64,000 nt of DNA from Pseudomonas izuensis. GTDB lineage: Bacteria > Pseudomonadota > Gammaproteobacteria > Pseudomonadales > Pseudomonadaceae. Of the stretch, positions 18,802-27,695 are shown one piece after another; the first letter of the stretch is position 1, and the number at the start of each line of letters is the position of its first letter. The stretch is from assembly GCF_009861505.1 (NCBI RefSeq), contig NZ_WTFT01000002.1, forward strand, positions 248,001 through 312,000, written 5' to 3'. A model generated the notes under the pieces. That model was not told where the DNA came from. It worked only from the letters and a program-made list of their open reading frames with translations, and searched no databases. The translations under genes and the position numbers were made by a program.

Positions 18802-20799
18802 ATGAGTTCTGCCTCGCTTATAAAGACCCCACCCGAGAAGGTGACGGTCAACGGTTGGGTGTTCTACACCTCTACCGCGTTGATTCTGTTGTTGACCGCC
18901 ATTCTGATCATCGCCCCGCAAGAGGCCGGCAGAATGTTGGGTACGGCGCAAGCCTGGTTGTCCCGCAGCTTCGGCTGGTACTACATGGTGGTGATCGCCG
19001 CCTATCTGATCTTCGTCGTCGGCCTGGCGTTTTCGTCCTACGGCAAACTGAAACTGGGCAGCAAGGACGACACCCCGGACTTCAGCTATGGCGCCTGGGC
19101 GGGGATGCTGTTCTCGTCGGGTATCGGCATCTCGTTGCTGTACTTCGGTGCGTCCGAGCCGCTGGATCACTATTTCAATCCGCCTGAAGGCGTATCCGCC
19201 AGCAACCTGGCGGCCCGTCAGGCGGTGCAACTGACCTTCCTGCACTGGGGCCTGCACGGCTGGGCAATCTACGCATTGGTCGGCTTGGCCGTGGCGTACT
19301 TTGCCTACCGTCATAACCAGCCGCTGGCGTTGCGTTCGGCGTTGTATCCGCTGGTGGGCGAGCGTTGGGTCAAGGGGGCGGCCGGCCATGCGGTGGACGG
19401 CTTCGGCATGTTCGTGACCCTGCTGGGCCTGGTGACCAACCTGGGGATCGGCTCGCTGCAAGTGTCGTCGGGCCTGGAAAACCTGTTCGGCATGGAGCAC
19501 AGCAACACCAACCTGCTGATCGTGATCATCGTGATGAGTACCGTGGCGACCATCGCTGCGGTGTCGGGTGTGGAAAACGGCATTCGTCGTCTGTCCAACC
19601 TGAACATCGTGCTGTTCAGCGGCCTGCTGATTTTCGTGCTGTTGTTCGGTCCGACCCTGCACCTGCTCAACGGCTTTGTGCAGAACATCGGTGACTACCT
19701 CAACGGCGTGGTGCTGAAGACCTTCGACCTCTATGTGTACGAAGGCGACACTGAGAAGTCCGACCGCTGGCTGGGCCTGTGGACTCTGTTTTACTGGGCG
19801 TGGTGGATTTCCTGGGCGCCATTCGTGGGCATGTTCGTCGCGCGTATTTCCCGTGGTCGCACGGTGCGTGAAATGGTCGCCGGCGTGCTGCTGATTCCGC
19901 TGGGTTTCACCCTGGCGTGGCTGTCGATCTTCGGTAACTCGGCCCTGGACCTGGTGATGAACCACGGTGCGGTGGAGTTGGGCAAGACGGCACTGGAACA
20001 GCCGTCCATGGCGATCTACCAGTTGCTTGAGCATTACCCGGCGTCGAAAGTTGTGATTGGCGTATCGATTTTCGTCGGTTTCGTGCTGTTCCTGACCCCG
20101 GCGGATTCCGGCGCGGTAATGATGGCGAACCTTTCGTGCAAGGGCGGTAACGTCGACGAAGACGCCCCGCACTGGCTGCGGATTTTCTGGTCGGCGGTGA
20201 TCACGCTGGTGACCATCGGCCTGCTGTTCGCCGGCAACTTCGAAGCCATGCAAACCATGGTAGTGCTGGCCGGCCTGCCGTTCTCGGTAGTGTTGGTGTT
20301 CTTCATGTTCGGTTTGCACAAGGCCATGCGCCAGGACGTGCAAATCGAGCAGGAACAAGCGGAGCTGGCGGCACGCGGTCGCCGTGGTTTCACCGAGCGT
20401 CTGACTCAGTTGGACCTGCAACCGAGCCAGTCGGTGGTGCAGCGTTTCATGGACAAGCACGTGAGCCCGGCGCTGCAAGATGCGACGACGCAAATGCGTG
20501 CCCAGGGCCTGGAAGTCCAGACGCTGCTGGGCAAGTCCAAGCGTTGCATGGGCGTGCGTGTCGAGATGGAAGAGGGCAACCCGTTTGTCTACGAAGTCAG
20601 CCTGGATGGCTACCTGGCCACGCCAACCGAATCGGCTCAATCCGATGAAGCGCGCCAGCGTTACTACCGTGCCGAGGTGTACCTGCACAACGGCAGCCAG
20701 GACTACGACTTGATGGGTTTCACCCAGGATCAGATCACCCGTGACGTGCTCGATCAGTTTGAAAGCCATCGGCAGCTCCTTGGCCGGGTGTATAGCTAA
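18802..20799 (+). CDS. betT: BCCT-family choline transporter BetT
   Basis: 665-residue proton-coupled betaine/choline/carnitine transporter with about 12 membrane segments. The BCCT signature is visible around HWGLHGWAIYALVGLAVAYFAYR (residues about 152-174), with the following WTLFYWAWWISWAPFVG-like segment. The long soluble C-terminus (about residues 500-665) is the part that tunes osmotic response in E. coli BetT. Divergent from betIBA, as in other gammaproteobacteria. Length matches BetT (about 670). Choline is the expected substrate. Confidence 0.94.
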   Translation: MSSASLIKTPPEKVTVNGWVFYTSTALILLLTAILIIAPQEAGRMLGTAQAWLSRSFGWYYMVVIAAYLIFVVGLAFSSYGKLKLGSKDDTPDFSYGAWAGMLFSSGIGISLLYFGASEPLDHYFNPPEGVSASNLAARQAVQLTFLHWGLHGWAIYALVGLAVAYFAYRHNQPLALRSALYPLVGERWVKGAAGHAVDGFGMFVTLLGLVTNLGIGSLQVSSGLENLFGMEHSNTNLLIVIIVMSTVATIAAVSGVENGIRRLSNLNIVLFSGLLIFVLLFGPTLHLLNGFVQNIGDYLNGVVLKTFDLYVYEGDTEKSDRWLGLWTLFYWAWWISWAPFVGMFVARISRGRTVREMVAGVLLIPLGFTLAWLSIFGNSALDLVMNHGAVELGKTALEQPSMAIYQLLEHYPASKVVIGVSIFVGFVLFLTPADSGAVMMANLSCKGGNVDEDAPHWLRIFWSAVITLVTIGLLFAGNFEAMQTMVVLAGLPFSVVLVFFMFGLHKAMRQDVQIEQEQAELAARGRRGFTERLTQLDLQPSQSVVQRFMDKHVSPALQDATTQMRAQGLEVQTLLGKSKRCMGVRVEMEEGNPFVYEVSLDGYLATPTESAQSDEARQRYYRAEVYLHNGSQDYDLMGFTQDQITRDVLDQFESHRQLLGRVYS

Positions 20800-20841
20800 G
20801 TTGTGAGTTGGCGCGGTGTTTCCATGGCACCGCGTCGCGTT

Positions 20842-20947
20842 CATCGCGGGCAAGCCTTGCTCCCACAGGTTTGGAGTGAGCGCAACATCTGCGGTACACC
20901 CCAATCCTGTGGGAGCAAGCGGTGCGACGATTCGACTTGCCCGCGAT
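20842..20947. repeat. REPIN with one enlarged REP arm
   Basis: First copy at 20842-20869 is a standard GCGGGCAAGCCTTGC-class REP. The second (20906-20947) is interrupted: between GGGAGCAAG and TTGCCCGCG it carries about 15-18 extra bases (CGGTGCGACGATTCGAC). Confidence 0.85.
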
Positions 20948-20990
20948 GGGGCCTGATGGAGCAATACACATCTCCCTTAATGCCCCGCAA

Positions 20991-21025
20991 ACAAAAACGC
21001 CGCGATCCTCTCGCGGCGTTTTTGT
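20991..21025. terminator. Bidirectional intrinsic terminator between betT and cbcV
   Basis: Perfect 15-bp inverted repeat (20991-21005 and 21011-21025) with a five-base loop. The GC core CGCCGCGA/TCGCGGCG is flanked by A-tracts on one side and T-tracts on the other, so it can stop transcription from both convergent genes. Confidence 0.93.
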
Positions 21026-21035
21026 GTCTGTTGCC

Positions 21036-22214
21036 TTACCCCAGGTTCTTGCCGAGCAGTGCGTGGTACAGCTCACTGTCGCCGAGGATCCCGACCACAT
21101 GGTTGTTGTCGTGCAGTACAAGCTTGTTGCCGGTCTGGTAGCGAATCTGCAGCGCGTCGCGCATGCCGATGTTCGAGTCCACCAGTGTCGGCCTGCGTCC
21201 CAGGCCTTCAACCGATTGCCCTGGAACCCAGTTCTGCAGGTCCAGTACCGAACCGTTCTGGCGTGCACCCTTGATGGTGTTGCCTTCCGCCAGGTCGAGC
21301 CACGAATCACCGCCCGGATCCAGGCACACCGAACCGTTGATGCGTTTGCAGTTGTCCAGGGTGCGCATCAGGCTGCGACCGCACAGTACGTTCAGCGGGT
21401 TGGTGTGGGCGACGAAGGTCCGCACGTAGTCGTCCGCAGGGTTCAGGACAATTTCTTCAGGCTTGCTGTACTGGATGATCCGGCCGTCTTTCATGATCGC
21501 GATACGGCTGCCGAGCTTCAGCGCTTCATCGAGGTCGTGGCTCACGAACACGATGGTTTTGCTCAGCTTGCGTTGCAGTTCCAGCAGTTCGTCCTGCAGG
21601 CCCTGGCGGATCAGCGGGTCGAGGGCCGAGAACGGTTCGTCCATCAGCAGAATGTCGGCGTCCATCGCCAGCGCACGGGCCAGGCCCACACGTTGTTGCA
21701 TGCCACCGGACAGCTCATCGGGTTTCTTGTTGCGCCATTGGGTGAGGCCCACCAGCTCGAGTTTTTCATCGACCAGTTTGCGGCGTTCCTTCTCCGGACG
21801 GCCCTGCATCTCGAGGCCGAAACTGATGTTCTCGCGCACCGTCAGCCAAGGCATCAGGGCGAATTTCTGGAACACCATCGCGATGCGCTTGGTGCGCATC
21901 ATTTTCAGTTCGGCGGCCGTGCAGGAGGCAATGTTGATCTGCTTGCCTTCGTGCTCGACGAACAGCTTGCCGCGGCTGACGGTGTTGAGGCCGTTGATGC
22001 AACGCAGCAGGCTGGACTTGCCGGAACCGGACAGGCCCATCAGCACGCAGATTTCACCCTTTTCGATGTCCAGGCTGGCCTTTTCGACGCCAACGATCTG
22101 CCCGGTCTTTTTCAGGATCTCGCTGCGGGTCAAGCCTTGATCGAGAAGTTTCAGTGCCTCGCGTGGATCTTTGGTGAAGATCACGTCGACGTCTTCGAAG
22201 CGAATTATGCTCAT
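21036..22214 (-). CDS. cbcV: Quaternary-amine ABC transporter ATPase CbcV
   Basis: 392-residue ATP-binding subunit of the glycine betaine/choline/carnitine importer (ProV family). Walker A GLSGSGKS (about residues 60-67), signature LSGGMQQR, Walker B LLMDEPFSALD, switch His in VSHDLDEA. The C-terminal about 110 residues look like the CBS-type extension of osmoprotectant ATPases (DSNIGMRDAL to VVGILGDSELYHALL). Its ATG overlaps the cbcW stop (ATGA). In P. aeruginosa this core transporter works with several binding proteins, including CaiX. Confidence 0.95.
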   Translation of the reverse strand: MSIIRFEDVDVIFTKDPREALKLLDQGLTRSEILKKTGQIVGVEKASLDIEKGEICVLMGLSGSGKSSLLRCINGLNTVSRGKLFVEHEGKQINIASCTAAELKMMRTKRIAMVFQKFALMPWLTVRENISFGLEMQGRPEKERRKLVDEKLELVGLTQWRNKKPDELSGGMQQRVGLARALAMDADILLMDEPFSALDPLIRQGLQDELLELQRKLSKTIVFVSHDLDEALKLGSRIAIMKDGRIIQYSKPEEIVLNPADDYVRTFVAHTNPLNVLCGRSLMRTLDNCKRINGSVCLDPGGDSWLDLAEGNTIKGARQNGSVLDLQNWVPGQSVEGLGRRPTLVDSNIGMRDALQIRYQTGNKLVLHDNNHVVGILGDSELYHALLGKNLG

Positions 22215-23056
22215 GCGTCACCCCCTACTTTGGCTTCGGGTTGTTTGCAGATACGGTCGAGCATGATCGCCAGCAGTACGATCGCCAGGCCCGCTTCGAA
22301 GCCCAGGGCGATATCAGCAGTGTTCAGTGCGTTGACCACCGGTTTACCCAGTCCGTCGGCGCCCACCAGTGCCGCGATCACCACCATCGACAGCGACAGC
22401 ATGATGCACTGGGTGATGCCCGCCGCGATGCTCGGCATGGCGTGGGGCAGTTCGATCCTTGTAAGCAGTTGGCGACGCGAACAGCCGAAGGCTTTGCCGG
22501 CGTCCATCAATTCTGCGGGCACATCGCGGATGCCCAGGTAGGTCAGGCGGATCGGCGCGGCAATGGCGAACACGACCGTGGAGATCAGGCCTGGCACCAC
22601 ACCCAGCCCGAAGAGGGTCAGGGTAGGAATGAGGTAAACGAAGGTCGGTACGGTCTGCATCAGATCGAGTACCGGACGCATTAAAGTGTAGAACATCGGC
22701 TTGTGCGCCGCGACGATGCCCAACGGCACGCCGATGACCACGCAGACCAGGGTCGCGAATAACACTTGGGCGAGGGTCTCCATGGTTTCCTGCCAGTACC
22801 CCAGGTTGAGGATCAGCAGGAAGGAGGCGATGACAAAAACGGTCAGCCCCCATTTGCGCTGGATGAAGTGGGCCAGGAGGGCGATGAGGCCGATCAGTGC
22901 CAGCGGGTTGAACCAGGTCAGCGCGAAAGTCACGCCGTGGATCATCGTTTCCAGCGTCACGGCAATGGCGTCGAAGGTGCTGGCGCCGTGTTGCGTCAAC
23001 CATTCGACAAAGCTCGCGATGTGCTGGCCTAAAGGGATTTTCTGATCAATCAGCAT
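22211..23056 (-). CDS. cbcW: Quaternary-amine ABC transporter permease CbcW
   Basis: 281-residue inner-membrane permease (ProW family) with about six to seven membrane segments and the permease coupling-loop region EFGCSRRQLLTRIELPHAMPSI-like at about residues 180-205 (here AFGCSRRQLL...). I chose ATG 23056 (MLIDQKIPLGQHI), which fits the homologous N-terminus; two upstream in-frame ATGs (23074, 23116) would run into the intercistronic hairpin. Middle gene of cbcX-cbcW-cbcV. Confidence 0.94.
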   Translation of the reverse strand: MLIDQKIPLGQHIASFVEWLTQHGASTFDAIAVTLETMIHGVTFALTWFNPLALIGLIALLAHFIQRKWGLTVFVIASFLLILNLGYWQETMETLAQVLFATLVCVVIGVPLGIVAAHKPMFYTLMRPVLDLMQTVPTFVYLIPTLTLFGLGVVPGLISTVVFAIAAPIRLTYLGIRDVPAELMDAGKAFGCSRRQLLTRIELPHAMPSIAAGITQCIMLSLSMVVIAALVGADGLGKPVVNALNTADIALGFEAGLAIVLLAIMLDRICKQPEAKVGGDA

Positions 23057-23091
23057 GGTAGTGAACGTCCGCATGCAAGGAAATAAACAGC

Positions 23092-23113
23092 CCGGGCAGG
23101 CGAACCTGCCCGG
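23092..23113 (-). promoter_or_regulatory. Intercistronic hairpin between cbcX and cbcW
   Basis: In the transcript CCGGGCAGG-UUCG-CCUGCCCGG forms a nine-pair stem nine bases past the cbcX stop, without a U-run. It is more likely an mRNA-stability or attenuation element favouring binding-protein message than a full terminator. Confidence 0.75.
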
Positions 23114-23122
23114 CATAAGCGA

Positions 23123-24070
23123 TTACTGATTCAGCTTGGCTTTCACGGCTTCCAGGCCAGGTTTACCGTCAGTGGTGGTCACGCCAGCGAGCCAGGTATC
23201 GAGCACCTGTGGATTCTTTTTCAGCCAGGCCTTGGCGGCCGCGTCAGGCTTCATCTTGTCATCCAGGATGTTGCCCATGAGTTCGCTTTCCATGTCGACG
23301 GTGAACTCCAGGTTTTTCAGCAGTTGGCCCACGTTGCTGCATTCCTCGGCGTAACCCTTGCGGGTGTTGGTCGCCACGGTGGCGGCACCGAAATCCGGGC
23401 CAAAGAAATCGTCGCCGCCGGTCAGGTATTGAATCTTGAAGCGCTTGTTCATCGGGTGCGGCGCCCAGCCGAGGAAGACCACGGCGGTGTCGCGTTTCTG
23501 TGCACGGTCGACCTGGGACAGCATGCCCGCTTCGCTGGATTCGACGACCTTGAAGCCGGCGTCTTTCAGGCCGAAAGCGTTCTTGTCGATCATGGTCTGG
23601 ATCAGACGGTTACCGTCGTTGCCGGGCTCGATCCCGTAGATCTTGCCGTCGAGTTCTTTCTTGAACTTGGCGATGTCGGCGAAGTCATGCAATCCCTTGT
23701 CGTACAGGGCTTGAGGAACGGCGAGGGTGTACTTGGCGCCCTTGAGGTTGGTGCGCACGATATCCACGGTGCCGGCGTCGCGGTAGGCCTTGATGTCGTT
23801 CTCCATGGTCGGCATCCAGTTGCCGAGGAACACGTCCATGTTCTTGCCGTCGGCCAGGGACTTGTAGGTCACTGGCACGGAAATCATGGTGGTCTTGGTC
23901 TTGTAGCCCAGGGCATCGAGCACGACGCTGGTGGTGGCGGTTGTCGCGGTGATGTCGGTCCAGCCGACATCGGAGAAGTTTACGGTTTTGCATTGCGCCG
24001 GTTCGGCGGCTTGCGCCAGAAGCGGCAGACTAAGCATGGCGGCCAACAACAACGACGGGGAACCTTTCAT
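23123..24070 (-). CDS. cbcX: Choline/betaine-binding periplasmic protein CbcX
   Basis: 315-residue OpuAC-type substrate-binding protein with a signal peptide (residues 1-21, ending AQA). The mature protein begins CKTVNFSDVGWTDITATTATTS, typical of the ProX/ChoX group whose pocket holds trimethylammonium by aromatic residues; aromatic WTD and FLGWAPHPMN segments are present. Start at ATG 24070, with AAGGAG upstream. First gene of cbcXWV, divergent from the serine dehydratase gene. It shares clear similarity with CaiX at 32229-33173. Confidence 0.94.
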   Translation of the reverse strand: MKGSPSLLLAAMLSLPLLAQAAEPAQCKTVNFSDVGWTDITATTATTSVVLDALGYKTKTTMISVPVTYKSLADGKNMDVFLGNWMPTMENDIKAYRDAGTVDIVRTNLKGAKYTLAVPQALYDKGLHDFADIAKFKKELDGKIYGIEPGNDGNRLIQTMIDKNAFGLKDAGFKVVESSEAGMLSQVDRAQKRDTAVVFLGWAPHPMNKRFKIQYLTGGDDFFGPDFGAATVATNTRKGYAEECSNVGQLLKNLEFTVDMESELMGNILDDKMKPDAAAKAWLKKNPQVLDTWLAGVTTTDGKPGLEAVKAKLNQ

Positions 24071-24505
24071 GGATGGACTCCTTGGTGTTTTTTTTGGCAG
24101 TGTTCCGACTGGACCACCGCACTTATAGGTTGCGGTTGGATGGCGTTCTGGAGACAGCTCTACCGCAGCGCCTTGCAATCGAGTCGATACGATCATGTAC
24201 CAGTGAAAATCTGACGCCTACAGGGTGCGTCGTAACCAGTACAGGGATGGTCGCTTCCAGTGTCAGTGACGTCGCTTACAGATTTTTTCAGCCCCTTTTT
24301 CCCCTCTGCATCGCAAAAAAAAGCCGAAAACATGGCGCAAAACGCACGCGGCGTTTGTGGACATGAGTGCGTCGGTTAGAGACGTCGAACGACATGACAA
24401 AAGCCTGATGATGCGGTCATCTCGGCGGATTGCAGCTTGAGCGTAGCAGCTCCGCCACCGGGCGCTTTTGCGCCTGGATCAGGCTCACCCAGGAGTTCGG
24501 CAGTA
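24071..24505. promoter_or_regulatory. cbcX-sdaB divergent control region
   Basis: 435 bp without a gene. It includes the 21-bp-period GTCGCTT repeats at 24250-24277, two GACATGA words (24360-24366, 24391-24397) and a hairpin GGCGC-TTTT-GCGCC (24461-24474) in the sdaB leader. Both flanking genes belong to betaine catabolism, so shared activation by GbdR is plausible. Confidence 0.6.
24250..24277 (-). promoter_or_regulatory. Candidate GbdR site upstream of cbcX
   Basis: Direct repeat GTCGCTT at 24250-24256 and 24271-24277 (AAGCGAC reading towards cbcX), exactly 21 bp apart, about 180-207 bp upstream of the cbcX start. AraC-type activators bind such two-turn repeats. The site assignment is inferred. 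Confidence 0.5.
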
Positions 24506-25882
24506 ATGGCTATCAGTGTTTTCGACCTGTTCAAAATCGGCATTGGCCCTTCCAGTTCGCACACCGTGGGGCCTATGCGGGCCGCGGCGCTGTTCGTGCA
24601 GGATTTGCGCGAGCGGGGGTTGCTGGAACACGTGCGGCGCGTCGAAGTTCAGCTCTTTGGTTCGTTGTCGGCCACCGGCATCGGCCACGGCAGCGACAAC
24701 GCGGTGATCATGGGCCTGATGGGCGAGTGGCCGGATGCGATCGATCCGTCGCAAATCGGCATCCGCATCGCCACCCTGCGTGAAACCCACACGCTGTTGC
24801 TCGACGGTCGCTTGTCAGTGCCGTTCATCTGGGCCCGGGACATGCGCCTGATCGACGAAAACCTGCCGTTCCACCCCAACGCCATGACCCTGATTGTCGA
24901 AGGCGATGACGGCGAGTTGCACCGCGACACCTACTATTCGGTCGGCGGCGGTTTTGTCGTCGACGAAGCACAGGCCTCCAGCGGTGTCGTCGATCTCGAT
25001 CGCACCGTGTTGCCCTACGATTTTTCCAGCGCCGCCGAGCTGTTGGAACTGTGCAAAAAGCACAACCTGCGCGTGGCTGAATTGATGATGGCCAACGAGA
25101 AGGTCTGGCGCAGCGAAGAGGAAATCCGCAGCGGCCTGATGACACTCTGGCGGGCCATGCAGGATTGCGTGGAGCAAGGCCTCAAGCACGAAGGCATCCT
25201 GCCCGGTGGCCTGAATGTACGCCGGCGCGCGGCCAAGCTGCATCGCAGCTTGCAGGAATTGAACAAGCCCAACGTGATCGGCTCGACCCTCAGTGCCATG
25301 GAGTGGGTCAACCTGTTCGCCCTGGCGGTCAACGAAGAAAACGCCGCCGGCGGGCGCATGGTTACGGCACCGACCAATGGCGCGGCGGGGATCATTCCCG
25401 CGGTGCTGCATTACTTCATGAAGTTCAGCGAGGACGTGACCGACGCGAATGTCGTCGACTATTTCCTCAGTGCAGCGGCCGTGGGGATCCTGTGCAAGAA
25501 GAACGCCTCGATCTCCGGTGCCGAAGTCGGTTGCCAGGGTGAAGTCGGCTCGGCCTGCGCCATGGCGGCGGCAGGGTTGGCGGAAATCCTCGGCGCCACG
25601 CCGGAGCAATTGTGCAACGCGGCGGAAATCGGTCTGGAACATAACCTGGGGCTGACGTGCGACCCGGTGGGTGGTCTGGTGCAGGTGCCCTGCATCGAGC
25701 GCAACGCGATTGCCGCCGTGAAAGCGATCAACGCGGCGCAGATGGCGCTGCGTGGCGACGGTCAGCACTTTATTTCGCTGGATCGGGTGATCCGCACCAT
25801 GCGCGACACCGGTGCCGATATGCATGACAAATATAAGGAGACATCGCGGGGTGGGTTGGCTGTAAGTGCGGTGGAGTGCTGA
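24506..25882 (+). CDS. sdaB: L-serine ammonia-lyase (iron-sulfur type)
   Basis: 458-residue single-chain L-serine dehydratase converting serine to pyruvate and ammonia. Beta domain opens [20 protein letters not shown]; alpha domain has [21 protein letters not shown] and [18 protein letters not shown], whose cysteines hold the catalytic [4Fe-4S]. Start at ATG 24506, with AGGAG upstream. As the neighbour of cbc and gbdR it supplies the last step from betaine-derived serine to pyruvate. E. coli has SdaA/SdaB of the same layout. Confidence 0.95.
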   Translation: MAISVFDLFKIGIGPSSSHTVGPMRAAALFVQDLRERGLLEHVRRVEVQLFGSLSATGIGHGSDNAVIMGLMGEWPDAIDPSQIGIRIATLRETHTLLLDGRLSVPFIWARDMRLIDENLPFHPNAMTLIVEGDDGELHRDTYYSVGGGFVVDEAQASSGVVDLDRTVLPYDFSSAAELLELCKKHNLRVAELMMANEKVWRSEEEIRSGLMTLWRAMQDCVEQGLKHEGILPGGLNVRRRAAKLHRSLQELNKPNVIGSTLSAMEWVNLFALAVNEENAAGGRMVTAPTNGAAGIIPAVLHYFMKFSEDVTDANVVDYFLSAAAVGILCKKNASISGAEVGCQGEVGSACAMAAAGLAEILGATPEQLCNAAEIGLEHNLGLTCDPVGGLVQVPCIERNAIAAVKAINAAQMALRGDGQHFISLDRVIRTMRDTGADMHDKYKETSRGGLAVSAVEC

Positions 25883-26481
25883 GACCGAGTTGGCTTCATC
25901 GCTGGCAAGCCAGCTCCCACAGGTTCTTTGGTGTCGCTGATATCTCGAACACACCCTGAATCCCTGTAGGAGCTGGCTTGCCAGCGAAAGCGGTGTACCT
26001 GTCACACCGCGTCGCATGGTTCGCCAGCAAGCCGGCTCCTACAGATCGCGCCGGACCAGTCAAAACTGCGCGCAAAGTGAACACAGGTAACAAATCGCGC
26101 CACCTTTTGGCGCGTCGCAAACAGGTAAAACACTGACGCAAGGGCAGGGCTCCAAAACGCCCCTGACCACTCATCACCGTGTGCCTGCGGTGACACTCTT
26201 TTGCACCTGCTCGCAGGCCCATTCCCACAAGTGCTACCGAATTGCTCACACGCAACGGGACAGGGCACTTGCCGCCATTGATGGCACTTATAACCCCTAC
26301 TCGCCGCGTGTCATATATAGACACATTCCGACGTCGTTTTTAGGAGTTATTGAACGCACATTCAAATTTAGGCATGGCAATTGCTCTGTCATTACAAAGC
26401 CCGTCTCCCACGCGAGAACGATGGCAATAACAAGAGCCTCCGCCTGAGGCCATCACCCGCTTTGTGTGAGGAGATACCGCG
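25883..26481. promoter_or_regulatory. Long gbdR leader region
   Basis: 599 bp without a convincing gene. From the left: three REP copies (25897-26044), a hairpin CGCGCCA-CCTTT-TGGCGCG (26096-26114) bracketed by ACAGGTAA repeats (26083-26090, 26121-26128), an AT-centred palindrome GTGTC-N7-GACAC (26308-26324), and TTGAA-N6-TTCAA (26350-26365). A good GAGGAG site lies just before gbdR. Complex control of gbdR is likely. Confidence 0.55.
25897..26044. repeat. Triple REP cluster
   Basis: Three REPs: 25897-25923 and 25963-25987 form an inverted pair of the GCTGGCAAGCCAGC class. A third at 26021-26044 is of the related GCCAGCAAGCCGGC class. Confidence 0.88.
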
Positions 26482-27585
26482 ATGACGTCGTTCAACTCCG
26501 GGGCCCAACCCCAGAACCGTGCGCCTCAATCCATCGGCTTTCTGCTGCTGGACAATTTCACGCTGATTTCCCTGGCCTCCGCAGTCGAACCTCTGCGCAT
26601 GGCCAACCAGTTGTCCGGCCGCGAGCTGTATCGCTGGACCACCCTCACCGTCGATGGCGGTCAAGTCTGGGCAAGTGACGGTTTGCAGATCACGCCCGAC
26701 GCCTCCATGCACAAAGCGCCCCCAATGGACACCGTCATCGTTTGTGGCGGTATCGGTATCCAGCGCACTGTTACCCGCGAACACGTGTCATGGCTGCAAA
26801 GCCAGGCCCGTCAGTCCCGACGCCTCGGCGCGGTCTGCACCGGCAGCTGGGCCCTGGCCTGCGCCGGCCTGCTGGACGGATTCGATTGCAGCGTGCACTG
26901 GGAATGCCTGGCAGCGATGCAGGAAGCCTTCCCGCGGGTGGCCATGAGTACCCGTCTGTTCACCCTCGACCGTAACCGTTTCACCAGTTCCGGCGGTACC
27001 GCGCCGCTGGACATGATGCTGCACCTGATCAGCCGCGACCACGGTCGTGAACTGTCGGCCGCGATCTCGGAGATGTTCGTCTACGAGCGCATCCGCAACG
27101 AACAGGATCACCAGCGCGTGCCACTCAAGCACATGCTGGGCACCAACCAGCCGAAGTTGCAGGAAATCGTCGCGCTGATGGAGGCCAACCTTGAAGAACC
27201 GATCGATCTCGACGAACTGGCGGTGTATGTCGCCGTGTCCCGTCGTCAGCTCGAGCGGTTGTTCCAGAAGTACCTGCATTGCTCGCCGTCGCGTTACTAC
27301 CTGAAGCTGCGCCTGATCCGCGCCCGGCAGTTGCTCAAGCAAACGCCGATGTCGATCATCGAAGTGGCGTCGGTGTGTGGTTTCGTGTCTACGCCGCACT
27401 TCTCCAAGTGCTACCGCGAATACTTCGGCATTCCACCACGTGACGAGCGCGTAGGGTCCAATACCACGCAGCAAGTGGCGATGATGCCGCTGCCGCAAGC
27501 CCTGGTGCTGTCGCCGTTGTCCGGGCCGTTGTCGGCGTTGAGCCAGGCGCGTAATGAGTCGACCTTTGCCAGTGTAAGACTTTAA
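26482..27585 (+). CDS. gbdR: GbdR, AraC-family activator of glycine betaine catabolism
   Basis: 367-residue GATase1-like/AraC regulator. N-terminal DJ-1/PfpI-like ligand domain (about 15-200, with AVCTGSWALACAGLLDG), then two AraC helix-turn-helices: LDELAVYVAVSRRQLERLFQKY and SIIEVASVCGFVSTPHFSKCYREYFG (about 240-330). In P. aeruginosa GbdR responds to glycine betaine and dimethylglycine and activates cbcXWV, gbcA, gbcB, dgc, sox and related operons, which surround it here. Identification rests on domain layout and synteny. Confidence 0.94.
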   Translation: MTSFNSGAQPQNRAPQSIGFLLLDNFTLISLASAVEPLRMANQLSGRELYRWTTLTVDGGQVWASDGLQITPDASMHKAPPMDTVIVCGGIGIQRTVTREHVSWLQSQARQSRRLGAVCTGSWALACAGLLDGFDCSVHWECLAAMQEAFPRVAMSTRLFTLDRNRFTSSGGTAPLDMMLHLISRDHGRELSAAISEMFVYERIRNEQDHQRVPLKHMLGTNQPKLQEIVALMEANLEEPIDLDELAVYVAVSRRQLERLFQKYLHCSPSRYYLKLRLIRARQLLKQTPMSIIEVASVCGFVSTPHFSKCYREYFGIPPRDERVGSNTTQQVAMMPLPQALVLSPLSGPLSALSQARNESTFASVRL

Positions 27586-27598
27586 ACCGGGGCGTATT

Positions 27599-27690
27599 CA
27601 TCGCGGGCAAGCCCGCTCCCACAGGTTCCGAGTCGAAGCATCAATGATGTGATCGACAAAGAACCCTGTGGGAGCGGGCTTGCCCGCGAT
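27599..27690. repeat. REPIN: inverted REP pair (GCGGGCAAGCCCGCTCC variant)
   Basis: Copies at 27599-27624 and 27665-27690, just after gbdR and before the end of the small convergent gene. Confidence 0.9.
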
Positions 27691-27695
27691 TGGAT

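Noticed and set aside
18565-20964. A 799-codon frame antisense to betT, and similar ones opposite dgcA (37115-40105) and tldD (12809-14470)
   Set aside because: Same codon-bias shadow effect. No ribosome site or domain.
26350-26365. TTGAA-N6-TTCAA near gbdR as a second BetI operator
   Set aside because: Arms are only five bases and the spacing differs from the perfect 20-bp site at 18549.
26042-26481. A sigma-54 promoter for gbdR
   Set aside because: TGGCAC words occur, but none has the GC dinucleotide at the required distance, so I do not claim one.
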